In this document: in pieces, positions 53,525 through 61,570 of the stretch
How the letters are laid out: each line of letters starts with the position of its first letter
How positions within the stretch are numbered: the first letter of the stretch is position 1
Assembly: GCA_964548535.1 (NCBI GenBank)
Contig: CAZJRQ010000001.1
Coordinates: forward strand, 124,001-188,000
Source: CAZJRQ01 sp964548535
GTDB lineage: Bacteria; Bacillota; Clostridia; Oscillospirales; Ruminococcaceae
DNA: 64,000 nt
Direction: 5' to 3'
The notes under the pieces: model-generated
Told to the model about the DNA's origin: nothing
Seen by the model: only the letters and a program-made list of their open reading frames with translations
The model's database searches: none
Translations under genes and position numbers: made by a program

Positions 53525-54466
53525 TTAAATCAGACCCTTTCTTAAAGCACTATAAATTGCCACTCCAACAGCATTATCACATGAAAATTCTGGCATTGCA
53601 AATTTTCCGCCAAACTGATTAGATGCGTTTTCAGAAATAAATGAATTTGACATTACTCCGCCAGCATAAACAAGCGGTAAATCTCCATATTTATTTAGTG
53701 CTGCTTTTGTCATTTCAATAATGGCAGCATTAACAGACATAATGCAAAATTTTGCTATATCCGCATGATTTTCACCCTGCTCGAACAGCTTTTGGCACTG
53801 ATTTTGAATACCTGAAAGACAACAGTTTAAACCTTTAATTACAGGCCTTATTTTATAAATCTTGTTGCTTTTATTAGCTAACAAATCAAGCTCCTTACCA
53901 CAAGGAAAATCTAATCCAAGCATTACACCAACACGATCAATAACCTGTCCTGCCTTTAAATCAAGAGAATGACCGATATCTTCTATATCCAAAATATTTT
54001 CAGTGCTAGGAGTGCACAAAAGCATGTCCGTTGTACCTCCGCTTACATGAAAAGCAATAAATTGCGAACTTTTCTCCAACAACTCCAACGAACTACATGA
54101 GTACAAAGCAGCAAGTATATGCCCAATTTGATGTGAAGTTTTATCAGGAACAATACCATGAGAACTTCCGATAGAATCAGCTATAGACTCACCTACTAAA
54201 AAACAAGGCATATATGATCCCTCAATCATACGAGGTTTTATTGATACACCAATTCCGTCGATATCAGTTTCATCATATAGCACTTTCGCCAATACAATTG
54301 GTATTTGCTTTACATGATGAAAAACTGCATCAGACTGCCTGATTCCACACTCTCCGGATTTCACAGGTAAAAGCGTTTTACTTTGGTACACCTGCATATT
54401 TTGAGTATCAAAAACTGCTGCTGATGTAGTATAATTGCTAGTATCAATACCTAAAATCTTACTCAT
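53525..54466 (-). CDS. TsaD/Kae1-like (peptidase M22) paralogue
   Basis: 313 residues from ATG 54466 (MSKILGIDTSNYTTSAAVFD). ASKHA-type ATPase fold like TsaD, the enzyme that makes threonylcarbamoyl-adenosine in tRNA. Metal-site His pair HQIGH (112-116) replaces the usual HMEGH-type motif; the nucleotide loop reads HVSGGTTD (140-147) instead of VSGGHT. C-terminal YAGGVMSNSFI is retained. It is shorter and diverged, so it is probably not the main TsaD. It overlaps nusB by 8 bases and replaces folD in the conserved nusB-xseA interval. Confidence 0.8.
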   Translation of the reverse strand: MSKILGIDTSNYTTSAAVFDTQNMQVYQSKTLLPVKSGECGIRQSDAVFHHVKQIPIVLAKVLYDETDIDGIGVSIKPRMIEGSYMPCFLVGESIADSIGSSHGIVPDKTSHQIGHILAALYSCSSLELLEKSSQFIAFHVSGGTTDMLLCTPSTENILDIEDIGHSLDLKAGQVIDRVGVMLGLDFPCGKELDLLANKSNKIYKIRPVIKGLNCCLSGIQNQCQKLFEQGENHADIAKFCIMSVNAAIIEMTKAALNKYGDLPLVYAGGVMSNSFISENASNQFGGKFAMPEFSCDNAVGVAIYSALRKGLI

Positions 54467-54875
54467 TTTCAGGCGCTTCTTCACTTCTTGAATATGAACC
54501 CAAAACACCATTTATAAAGGCAATATCTGGCTGTTGAGCATACGCTTGAGCAAGTGAAACAGCCTCACTAATTGCAACATTAATAGGAACTTTTTCGTCA
54601 TACAGCGCTTCATATAAAGCAAGTCTTAAAATTGCCAAATTGATTTTTGGGATTCTATCAATTGATCTTTTGTCACTGAACTTGGAAATAATTTCATCAA
54701 GTTCATCTTGCTTGTTAAAAATTTCTTTAACTAAAACTTCAACTTCATCAGTTATTTTAAAATCATCTAGTTCTTTAGCCGTTTCAATTATTTCTTCAAT
54801 AGAATCGTCACGGAAAAGCTTTTCAAAAGAAAGAATAAAAGCCGCTTCACGAACCTCTCTTCTTTTTACAGCCAC
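54459..54875 (-). CDS. nusB: Transcription antitermination protein NusB
   Basis: 138 residues: KRREVREAAFILSFEKLF at the N terminus, IDRIPKINLAILRLALYEALYDEKVPINVAISEAVSLAQAYAQ and the closing FINGVLGS. NusB with S10 binds boxA in rRNA leaders. A sigma-A type promoter lies upstream. First gene of the nusB-to-recN run. Confidence 0.94.
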   Translation of the reverse strand: MAVKRREVREAAFILSFEKLFRDDSIEEIIETAKELDDFKITDEVEVLVKEIFNKQDELDEIISKFSDKRSIDRIPKINLAILRLALYEALYDEKVPINVAISEAVSLAQAYAQQPDIAFINGVLGSYSRSEEAPENE

Positions 54876-54909
54876 AAAAACACATCCTTTTCACTTAATT
54901 ATAAATTAT

Positions 54910-54938
54910 ATTATAACGCACTAATAGCTCTCAGGCAA
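54910..54938 (-). promoter_or_regulatory. Sigma-A promoter of nusB operon
   Basis: On the minus strand TTGCCT (54933-54938), 17 bases, TATAAT (54910-54915). A hairpin AGCTCTC/GAGAGCT (54926-54951) overlaps the -35 and could end the asp23 transcript or control this promoter; it lacks a T tract on this strand. Confidence 0.55.
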
Positions 54939-54956
54939 ATACCCGAGAGCTAGTTT

Positions 54957-55307
54957 TTAGTTTACACTAATTAAATCGCAAATTCTCACGTTAACCTTAG
55001 CAACGGTTAAACCAAGCATGCTTTGAATTGTACTCTTCAATTTTTCCTGAACACTTTCAGCTGTTTGTGTTGCCTTAACACCGCTTTTTAAAATTATTCC
55101 AATTGATACTGATAGGACATCATCAACAAGTCCAATTTTAATGTCGCCAAAATTCTTAGCGCCAAACCAAATTTGTGAAGGAGTTTTTTTTGTTGGTGCA
55201 ATGCTATATACACCCTCAATCTCCTCAACAGCATTCGTAATAATCTTTGCAATAACATCCTGGCTTATACGTAATGTATTAGAAATATTTTTTTCAACCT
55301 GACTCAT
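54957..55307 (-). CDS. Asp23/Gls24 family envelope stress response protein (YqhY type)
   Basis: 116 residues: ISQDVIAKIITNAVEEIEGVYSIA, then LVDDVLSVSIGIILKSGVKATQTAESVQEKLKSTIQSMLGLTVAKVNVRI, the Asp23 fold. YqhY in Bacillus is encoded next to accBC and nusB and is linked to acetyl-CoA carboxylase control. accBC is missing here, but position before nusB is kept. GGAGG is 11 bases before the ATG. Confidence 0.9.
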   Translation of the reverse strand: MSQVEKNISNTLRISQDVIAKIITNAVEEIEGVYSIAPTKKTPSQIWFGAKNFGDIKIGLVDDVLSVSIGIILKSGVKATQTAESVQEKLKSTIQSMLGLTVAKVNVRICDLISVN

Positions 55308-55360
55308 ATATAAGAGCCTCCTTTATTAGAAAGAGTAATATTCGAAACATATATATTGTC

Positions 55361-55389
55361 ATTATAGCATATTTTTATTAAATATACAA
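55361..55389 (-). promoter_or_regulatory. Sigma-A promoter of the asp23-like gene
   Basis: On the minus strand TTGTAT (55384-55389), 17 bases, TATAAT (55361-55366) with a TG extension. It isolates this gene from the spoIIIA operon upstream. Confidence 0.7.
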
Positions 55390-55426
55390 CAGTTTCTGAA
55401 TATTTTTTTCTAACAAGATTTTATTG

Positions 55427-55963
55427 CTATTCTACATCAAAAATTCTAATGTTTTCATTTTCCACGCTAACTTCACTTAGCAAAATATCCTTAATCTGTG
55501 CTGCCTCAGTGTCAATTAAACCGTCAGAAGTTTTAACAACGATATTTGCTGAATTTCCGTCAAGATAAACTACACAATCTTGGAAGCCAGCTGCTTTAAT
55601 TAGATTTTCCACTTTGCTTTCAGTTTCAATTAGTCCTGTAAGTGTTGCTGCATCTTCGGTAGCAACGCTCTTCTCTTCTTCTGTAGAATCGCCACCGCCC
55701 ATTATGGTTTGAAGAGTTTGAACTGCCTCATCACGAGATTTCATTTTATCAATTCTAGCTTGAGCCAGATTATCCTCTGTTGTGTTATTTACAAGCTGAG
55801 CATCACCATAATTTACACTTTGGCTTTGAATTTTATCAGTTGACTTAATTCCGTTACCAGTAGCAGAAGCTGCATAATTAATATACACCGCAACTCCAAG
55901 AATTAATGTCATGCCTGCTAGCATAATTTGCTTTTTTCCAATAATCATTGTTGGTTTTTTCAT
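55427..55963 (-). CDS. spoIIIAH: Stage III sporulation protein AH
   Basis: 178 residues from ATG 55963 (CGGAGG upstream). Short N terminus, one membrane helix (about 15-33), Gln/Asp-rich linker, then a C-terminal EscJ/YscJ-like ring domain (NLIKAAGFQDCVVYLDGNSANIVVKTSDGLIDTEAAQIKDILL). SpoIIIAH on the mother-cell side binds SpoIIQ from the forespore to form the feeding-tube channel. Shorter than the 218-residue Bacillus protein, mostly in the linker. Confidence 0.92.
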   Translation of the reverse strand: MKKPTMIIGKKQIMLAGMTLILGVAVYINYAASATGNGIKSTDKIQSQSVNYGDAQLVNNTTEDNLAQARIDKMKSRDEAVQTLQTIMGGGDSTEEEKSVATEDAATLTGLIETESKVENLIKAAGFQDCVVYLDGNSANIVVKTSDGLIDTEAAQIKDILLSEVSVENENIRIFDVE

Positions 55964-55992
55964 AATAAATACCTCCGTCATTTGATTTGTTT

Positions 55993-56541
55993 TTATTTTC
56001 TAACTTCAACGCATATCCTACTTGTAGGAAGATTTAATGCGGTTGATACCGCTTTTAAAACACGCTCATTTAGCGAAATATTCCCTCCCCCTTCACATAC
56101 TATTACTACCCCACTTATTTTCGGCTGAATTACCTGCTTTACAAGCGCCTTTTTTTCACCATTCTCCTCAGTTATTACTATTTTATTATTATATTTTTCA
56201 GAAGTCTGGTCACCGTTTTTATCATTTGCAGTATTAAGCTCTTCGGCATATATATACTCCGTAGTTCCCTCAATAGTTACCATAGCCGAAACTTCACCAA
56301 CACCCTTTATTTGACTTAACATATCTACAAGCTCCTGCTCTACCTTCTTTTTATAGTCGCTCGTTTCATCAGTTGTTGAATCACTTGCGGTTGTTTTTGT
56401 AGTATCTTTAGATTTGGTAGGCAATACTTCTGATAGAAATATACACAGCATTCCAATTATACCAAGTGCTATTATTATTTTTGTTCTTTTTTCTTTTGAA
56501 GAAAAAATCTTGAAAAACTTGTTTGAGCTAATCAGTTTCAT
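55993..56541 (-). CDS. spoIIIAG: Stage III sporulation protein AG
   Basis: 182 residues: cytoplasmic start, membrane helix at about 23-40 (IIIALGIIGMLCIFLSEVLP) and an extracytoplasmic ring-building domain with KVEQELVDMLSQIKGVGEVSAMVTIEG and the end ISLNERVLKAVSTALNLPTSRICVEVRK. SpoIIIAG forms a large 30-fold ring in the intermembrane space in Bacillus. Start overlaps the spoIIIAF stop by 14 bases. Confidence 0.93.
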   Translation of the reverse strand: MKLISSNKFFKIFSSKEKRTKIIIALGIIGMLCIFLSEVLPTKSKDTTKTTASDSTTDETSDYKKKVEQELVDMLSQIKGVGEVSAMVTIEGTTEYIYAEELNTANDKNGDQTSEKYNNKIVITEENGEKKALVKQVIQPKISGVVIVCEGGGNISLNERVLKAVSTALNLPTSRICVEVRK

Positions 56542-57022
56542 TTTCTACCTCCGTCATAAAAACAATTTCTGCTTCTGGCAAATTTTCAGATATTATACTT
56601 CTAATCTTGTCTTTTTCATCATCAGGAATTTCCTTTGTATGAATTTCAGCTTTTGTTATTTCTATCGAATTATATTCATCAAGTCTTGAATATATTCTTA
56701 GTTTGTCTATATAAATTTCTTGAGTTTCAAGTTTTGTTGTTAATTCTATCTCAACTTTTTTTGATGCCTCACTTAAATAGTATTCATTAAACCCCTTACT
56801 TATGTCCTGATACTTGCTATCCTCACATAGTGAATCTATGCTATCCAAAGAAATTTTGAAATCAGAACCGATAAAAGGCAGAAAAACACCTAGAATTAAA
56901 ATCATTGTAATTATCATCTTGAGTTGCTTTTTCATAGTTTCGTTTGTAACTGCAAATTCTACAAAAGTGCTAGTTACACCGATAATGCTTGCAATAAGTA
57001 TTATACTTTTAAATTTATCCAT
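56528..57022 (-). CDS. spoIIIAF: Stage III sporulation protein AF
   Basis: 164 residues: two membrane helices in the first 55 residues (IILIASIIGVTSTFVEFAV, MIITMILILGVFLPFIG), then a soluble domain with a KVEIELTTKLETQ segment and a ring-like end ITKAEIHTKEIPDDEKDKIRSIISENLPEAEIVF. The order and size fit SpoIIIAF. It lies between AE and AG. Confidence 0.9.
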   Translation of the reverse strand: MDKFKSIILIASIIGVTSTFVEFAVTNETMKKQLKMIITMILILGVFLPFIGSDFKISLDSIDSLCEDSKYQDISKGFNEYYLSEASKKVEIELTTKLETQEIYIDKLRIYSRLDEYNSIEITKAEIHTKEIPDDEKDKIRSIISENLPEAEIVFMTEVENETD

Positions 57023-57042
57023 ATTAAAAATCCTCTATATTT

Positions 57043-58194
57043 TTAAGCAGCCAAATTCATAGCTGTCATCATCAAAACTGCTGTTGCAATTATAAAAATC
57101 AACGAAAAACATACTACTATCCCAAGCCCCATTGACATTACAGCATTAGTGCTTTTTAAAAATTGACTGCACTCTTTTTGGTCAAATAAATCATTTATTA
57201 TAGTTGCTATTGTAATAATAAATTTTATTGCGAGTATAGCTAAAATTGGTTTTAACACGATAATACAAATCGCGATTATACCTATTACACCTGTCCCAGA
57301 TCTGATAACACCCATGCTTCCGTATACTGTTGAATATGCCTCTGAAACTGCTCCGCCAACTAGTGGTATAAAGCTTGACGCTGCAAATTTCATTGTTCTT
57401 GTTGTCAATGTATCAGCCGCTGTTCCTGTAATGCTTTGCAGTGTTAATAGTCCTGTGAAAATTGTCATCATTCCGCCTAAAATCCATGTTACACATTTCT
57501 TTATTGATTCAGCTACTCCACAAAAATTTAATTCTGGATTAATTGCAGCAACTAATGAAACTGCTAAAATTATACTTAAAAAAGGCATTAAAACTTTACT
57601 TGAAACTACAGCTATAATTTCACAAAGTGCAAGCGTAATAGCATAGTAGCTTCCACCGGTTACTACACTTCCGCTGGCAGCTGACACACTTGAAAATATT
57701 GGTATGTATGCTATCATAAATTCTGACATTCTATTTAGTGATGTATTTATAAGCTCAAAGCTAGAATATATTGTGTCATACATTACTGTTATCGAGCACA
57801 ATACGCCAATTAGCTTAAATGTTTTAACCAAGCCTGATCCCTCAGGTGCCATGCTTTGTGACATCGCACATAAAATAGTCACCGCGATAATTTTACCTAG
57901 CATTATTATAGGGCTTTTCAAAGCATCACCAAAGGACGAAATTACATTTTTTATAACGTCAATTACTGATACACCAGACACACCCTCAGCCTTGTCAATT
58001 GTTATATCCTGCTCGTCTAATGCACCAGCAACCTCATCATCTGTTGCTGAATCAAGAGCTTCATTTATTTGATCTACTATCTCACCGTATTCTTTTGTTT
58101 GTCTAAAATCATCAGCACTTTCCTGTGCATGTACTGCTTGAGGAAAAACAAAAAATGCTGAAATAGTAATTATAAATACAATAATCTTTTTCAT
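57043..58194 (-). CDS. spoIIIAE: Stage III sporulation protein AE
   Basis: 383 residues with an N-terminal signal peptide (MKKIIVFIITISAFFVFPQAVHAQ) and about seven to eight membrane helices; YIPIFSSVSAASGSVVTGGSYYAITLALCEIIAVVSSKVLMPFLS and FIPLVGGAVSEAYSTVYGSMGVIRSGTGV are characteristic. Central membrane component of the SpoIIIA export-like apparatus. Starts 15 bases after spoIIIAD. Confidence 0.95.
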   Translation of the reverse strand: MKKIIVFIITISAFFVFPQAVHAQESADDFRQTKEYGEIVDQINEALDSATDDEVAGALDEQDITIDKAEGVSGVSVIDVIKNVISSFGDALKSPIIMLGKIIAVTILCAMSQSMAPEGSGLVKTFKLIGVLCSITVMYDTIYSSFELINTSLNRMSEFMIAYIPIFSSVSAASGSVVTGGSYYAITLALCEIIAVVSSKVLMPFLSIILAVSLVAAINPELNFCGVAESIKKCVTWILGGMMTIFTGLLTLQSITGTAADTLTTRTMKFAASSFIPLVGGAVSEAYSTVYGSMGVIRSGTGVIGIIAICIIVLKPILAILAIKFIITIATIINDLFDQKECSQFLKSTNAVMSMGLGIVVCFSLIFIIATAVLMMTAMNLAA

Positions 58195-58209
58195 AATATT
58201 CCTTTTGTT

Positions 58210-58596
58210 TTAAACTAACAATCCTTCTATTATTCCAATTACTGCGCGGAATAACGGCAGTGAAATCACCAGCATTGACACCTTGCCCGCAAGCTCTAAT
58301 TGAGATGCAAGACAATTTTCTTTGCAATCACGACAGCAATCACACGCAAGCTGTGTGAGATAACAAATTCCCAAACCCTTGAAAATTATTGTTAAGTATT
58401 CACTGCTCATATCCGCTTGAAAAAACAGCTCCTTTATGATTGACTGAACTTTTATAAATTCCCCAACTACCTTTAGCGTAATTATACAAGCTACAGCTAT
58501 CACCAAAACTGTTTTTATGTCTCCCCCATCCTTCTCAAGGATTTTACATATTACACATGCGGTAAGGCAAAAAGCCACAATCATTATAATATCCAT
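58210..58596 (-). CDS. spoIIIAD: Stage III sporulation protein AD
   Basis: 128 residues with about four hydrophobic segments and the end KVSMLVISLPLFRAVIGIIEGLL typical of SpoIIIAD. The ATG at 58596 (MDIIMIVAF) is preferred because the frame upstream runs through a leader hairpin, copy 2 of a repeated element. A second ATG at 58608 is possible. Cys-rich CYLTQLACDCCRDCKENCLA loop is a local oddity. Membrane partner of SpoIIIAC. Confidence 0.88.
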   Translation of the reverse strand: MDIIMIVAFCLTACVICKILEKDGGDIKTVLVIAVACIITLKVVGEFIKVQSIIKELFFQADMSSEYLTIIFKGLGICYLTQLACDCCRDCKENCLASQLELAGKVSMLVISLPLFRAVIGIIEGLLV

Positions 58597-58602
58597 TTTT
58601 AC

Positions 58603-58660
58603 ACCCATTCCAAAAGCTTGCACAAAACACAAATGAAATTCAGCTTGGGCTCGTCCTCGC
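58603..58660 (-). promoter_or_regulatory. Leader hairpin element, copy 2 (before spoIIIAD)
   Basis: On the minus strand GAGGACGAGCCCAAGCTGAA resembles copy 1 closely (20 of 21 bases over GGACGAGCCCAWGCTGAATTT). CCAAGCT pairs with AGCTTTTGG (2-base bulge), and GCCCA can pair with TGGGT. It ends 6 bases before the preferred ATG and lies within the spoIIIAC-AD gap, so it may adjust translation inside the operon. Confidence 0.5.
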
Positions 58661-58688
58661 TTTCTTATTTTTATTGTTTATGTGAAAC

Positions 58689-58883
58689 TTATAGGCCAAA
58701 AACATCTTTTATAGTTTCAAATAAGTTTCCTATTTGATTAACAATCATCATAAGTACAACAATTAGTCCTGCTAGAGTAGTCATCATTGCTTGTTCATCA
58801 CGCTCAGCTCGTTTTAAAAGTTGGTTAAGCACAGCTACTATAATTCCAATTGCTGCTATTTTAAAAATAAGATCAACATCCAT
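58689..58883 (-). CDS. spoIIIAC: Stage III sporulation protein AC
   Basis: 64 residues, two membrane helices: LIFKIAAIGIIVAVLNQLLKRAERDEQAMMTTLAGLIVVLMMIVNQIGNLFETIKDVFGL, an almost textbook SpoIIIAC. AAAGGAG precedes the ATG. The 90-base gap after it, which holds the hairpin element, is long for this operon. Confidence 0.94.
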   Translation of the reverse strand: MDVDLIFKIAAIGIIVAVLNQLLKRAERDEQAMMTTLAGLIVVLMMIVNQIGNLFETIKDVFGL

Positions 58884-58896
58884 TTTTACTACTCCT

Positions 58897-59391
58897 TTAT
58901 ATTAGAATTACAGCTAAAAAAGCTCCTCCCAAAATTCCTATTGAATTGTAAAGCCTGCATTTTGTGCCGCTATCTTCTGCAAGTCGTTTGAAATTGTTAT
59001 TGTAATAATCTTTATAATGCTTTATAATTGCAATTTGACCGTCTAAATCAGTACTGCCTAGTTCATAAAAAAAAGTCTGCAAATTGTTTTTTTCGTCACT
59101 AGTTAATTCAAATTTTGTATGCTCAATCAACTGTGAAATATTCTCTTTAATTTCATAATCATCTATGTCAACTTGAATAAAATCTACATCTTTTAAGTCA
59201 CTGCAATTATAAAAATGTAAAATTAACTCTTTTAAAGTGCAAGCGTTATATCTAATCATTATTTCTGTTTCTTCTAACATTCTGATAATTTTCTTTAAAT
59301 CCTTACAATGCTGTCTTACTCTTTCTGACAGAGTAAATCCAATAAGTGCACAGAAAATTATCATTAGTATTATTCCGATAATCTTAGCCAC
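58897..59391 (-). CDS. spoIIIAB: Stage III sporulation protein AB
   Basis: 164 residues: N-terminal membrane helix (IIGIILMIIFCALIGFTLSERV), cytoplasmic helical domain with LKKIIRMLEETEIMIRYNACTLKELI, and a C-terminal hydrophobic end (YNSIGILGGAFLAVILI). Related to GspF-like secretion scaffolds. Start uncertain: GTG at 59391 has GGGTGAT upstream and overlaps the spoIIIAA stop by 8 bases; GTG at 59400 and TTG at 59412 are alternatives. Confidence 0.88.
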   Translation of the reverse strand: MAKIIGIILMIIFCALIGFTLSERVRQHCKDLKKIIRMLEETEIMIRYNACTLKELILHFYNCSDLKDVDFIQVDIDDYEIKENISQLIEHTKFELTSDEKNNLQTFFYELGSTDLDGQIAIIKHYKDYYNNNFKRLAEDSGTKCRLYNSIGILGGAFLAVILI

Positions 59392-60328
59392 TTTTATCAC
59401 CCAACTTTGCAAATGATGTAAGTTGTCCGCACATTGATCCTGTTCCTAGCATTGCAGCAAAATCAAACACTCTATCTTTAATTAGTTTTGAAATCACTGG
59501 ACGTCTTTTTAAATCATCAAGTGACGCAGCATGACAAGTAGCAATTAATTTTACACCAGAATTCACAGCATATTCTAAAGCCTTTAAATCCTCTTTTGAA
59601 CCAATTTCATCGCACACTAAAACAACTGGTGACATCACTTTAACGGCTGTCATTATTCCGTCATACTTAGAATATGAAGAAAACACATCTGACATCACAC
59701 CAATATTGTTTTGAGAAATACCATCTTTAGTTGCTGATAATTCATTTCTTTCATCAATAATAGATATTCTAGTATTAACACCGATTTGACTGCATAAATC
59801 CCTAAGTATTGTGGTTTTGCCGCTTGACGGAGGTCCTGCTATAATTAAGGAGGATACGCTTTTATCAAAAGCTTTACTATAAATATCTTTTGAGCAGCCG
59901 CAGACTTCTCTTGCTATTCTAATATTGATTGATGATACATTTTTTACTGTATCAACCGAAAAATCTCGTGACGGATTTAAAACTGCTGTGCCGCAAAATC
60001 CAACTCTATTACCACCGTCGGTTGTAATATAACCTCTAGAAATTTCTCTATGAAAACTATGTATTGAATTTTGAAAAGCCCGTTTAAATGTCAAATCTAT
60101 ATCCTCAAAGCATACGTCAACTGCCTCAAAACTAGTATTCATCAAACGTCCGTCCTGTGTTACAAAATACTCTTTTCCAAACACTGTAACAGTAAGCTTT
60201 TTGCCTAGCCTTAGACGTATTTCCTGTATTCTTTCTCGCTCAATATCCGAAACTGAAATAATGGCATTTTTAATTTTCGGTGTCAAAAGCTCATAAGAAA
60301 ATTTTAACTTGCTTATTTCTTTGTTCAT
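59384..60328 (-). CDS. spoIIIAA: Stage III sporulation protein AA (ATPase)
   Basis: 314 residues. Secretion-type ATPase that energises the SpoIIIA complex. N-terminal domain with IQEIRLRLGKKLTV and FHREISRGYITTDGGNRVGFCGTAV, Walker A GPPSSGKTTILRDL, RISIIDERNELSA and a Walker B-like VLVCDEIGSKEDL, then TCHAASLDDLKRRP. AAAGGA lies upstream of the ATG. First gene of the operon. Confidence 0.95.
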   Translation of the reverse strand: MNKEISKLKFSYELLTPKIKNAIISVSDIERERIQEIRLRLGKKLTVTVFGKEYFVTQDGRLMNTSFEAVDVCFEDIDLTFKRAFQNSIHSFHREISRGYITTDGGNRVGFCGTAVLNPSRDFSVDTVKNVSSINIRIAREVCGCSKDIYSKAFDKSVSSLIIAGPPSSGKTTILRDLCSQIGVNTRISIIDERNELSATKDGISQNNIGVMSDVFSSYSKYDGIMTAVKVMSPVVLVCDEIGSKEDLKALEYAVNSGVKLIATCHAASLDDLKRRPVISKLIKDRVFDFAAMLGTGSMCGQLTSFAKLGDKSG

Positions 60329-60346
60329 TTATATCAGTCCTTTCGC

Positions 60347-60375
60347 AGTGTATATAATTAATCAGTCCAAAATTC
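60347..60375 (-). promoter_or_regulatory. Possible sigma-E promoter of the spoIIIA operon
   Basis: On the minus strand GAATTTT (60369-60375), 14 bases, TATACACT (60347-60354): 6 of 7 and 7 of 8 against the sigma-E consensus. The leader would be only about 12 nt and barely include the ribosome site, which lowers confidence. spoIIIA is a sigma-E operon in B. subtilis. Confidence 0.4.
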
Positions 60376-60499
60376 ACTTAGATTTTATTAAACTAAGCTC
60401 CACTTGTCCATAGGCATGTTTTATATTATGCTGTGATTGTACGAGATATGCTTAATCGTAAAAAATTATTAAATTGTGAAATTTATATAGATTATTTGC

Positions 60500-60528
60500 T
60501 TGTAAGTAATAGGGATTTATGATATAAT
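60500..60528 (+). promoter_or_regulatory. Sigma-A promoter of the MoxR-DUF58 operon
   Basis: TTGTAA (60500-60505), 17 bases, TATAAT (60523-60528) with a TG extension. About 60 bases before the start. Confidence 0.7.
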
Positions 60529-60590
60529 AAAAAGATAAATAATAGATTTTTAGCATGTTGTAGAATACTAGAATACAGGAGGAGATTTTA

Positions 60591-61559
60591 ATGTCTCAAA
60601 ATTTATCACAAGAACACAAAGAAATACTTCAAATGTCACAGGATATCATCGATGAAATTAGAAAAGTTGTCATCGGTAAAGATGAAATTATAATAAAAGT
60701 GCTGCTCTCAATTCTTGCAGGCGGTCATATTTTAATTGAAGATATACCTGGTGTAGGTAAGACCACTCTTGCTTTGTCGCTTTCAAAAGCTTTATCACTC
60801 GATTATAAGCGACTTCAATTTACACCGGATGTTTTGCCAACAGATGTTACTGGATTTTCAATTCTTAACAAAGAAACACATAAGTTTGAATTTAAACCTG
60901 GTGCAGCAATGACTAATCTTTTTCTTGCTGATGAAATTAATCGTACTTCATCAAAAACTCAATCTGCTCTTTTGGAAGTTATGGAGGAGGGCAAGGTTAC
61001 GGTAGATGGTGTGACATATACAATGCCAGATCCTTATATTGTTATTGCAACTCAAAATCCAATTGGGTCAATCGGTACTCAAATGCTGCCGGAATCTCAA
61101 ATGGATAGATTTTTTGTGCGCTTAACAATGGGATATCCTAGTCTTGAAAGCGAAGTTGCTATGCTTAAATCAAAGCACAATCAAGTCACTGTTGATACTG
61201 TTAACGCTGTTGCAACTGCTGAACAGATAATTAAAGCTCAAAATATCGTTGACAATATTTATGTTGATGATAGGGTTTTTGAATATATTGCCAAACTTGC
61301 TGAAGCTACTAGAAAACACTCTTTTATCAAGCTTGGGCTTTCTCCTCGTGGTACGGTTGCACTTCTAAAAATGACTAAAGCGACTGCTCTTTTAAAAGGA
61401 CGTGAGTTTGTTATTCCTGATGATGTAATTTATTCTTTTAATGATGTTGTTTCACACAGAATTTTACTTAATTCAAAAGCTAAAATTAATGGAGCAACAC
61501 ATGAAAGTGTACTTAAAGATATTTTATCATCCGTTACTGTTCCGACTATAAATAAGTAG
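60591..61559 (+). CDS. MoxR family AAA+ ATPase
   Basis: 322 residues: Walker A GVGKTTLALS, Walker B LFLADEINRTSSKTQSALLEVMEEG, sensor ATQNPIGSIGTQMLPESQMDRFFVRL, and the C-terminal lid SPRGTVALLKMTKATALLKGREFVIPDDV. MoxR proteins act as chaperones for neighbouring DUF58/VWA partners; a DUF58 gene follows after 11 bases. ACAGGAGGAG precedes the ATG. Confidence 0.94.
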   Translation: MSQNLSQEHKEILQMSQDIIDEIRKVVIGKDEIIIKVLLSILAGGHILIEDIPGVGKTTLALSLSKALSLDYKRLQFTPDVLPTDVTGFSILNKETHKFEFKPGAAMTNLFLADEINRTSSKTQSALLEVMEEGKVTVDGVTYTMPDPYIVIATQNPIGSIGTQMLPESQMDRFFVRLTMGYPSLESEVAMLKSKHNQVTVDTVNAVATAEQIIKAQNIVDNIYVDDRVFEYIAKLAEATRKHSFIKLGLSPRGTVALLKMTKATALLKGREFVIPDDVIYSFNDVVSHRILLNSKAKINGATHESVLKDILSSVTVPTINK

Positions 61560-61570
61560 GTGATTTTGCA

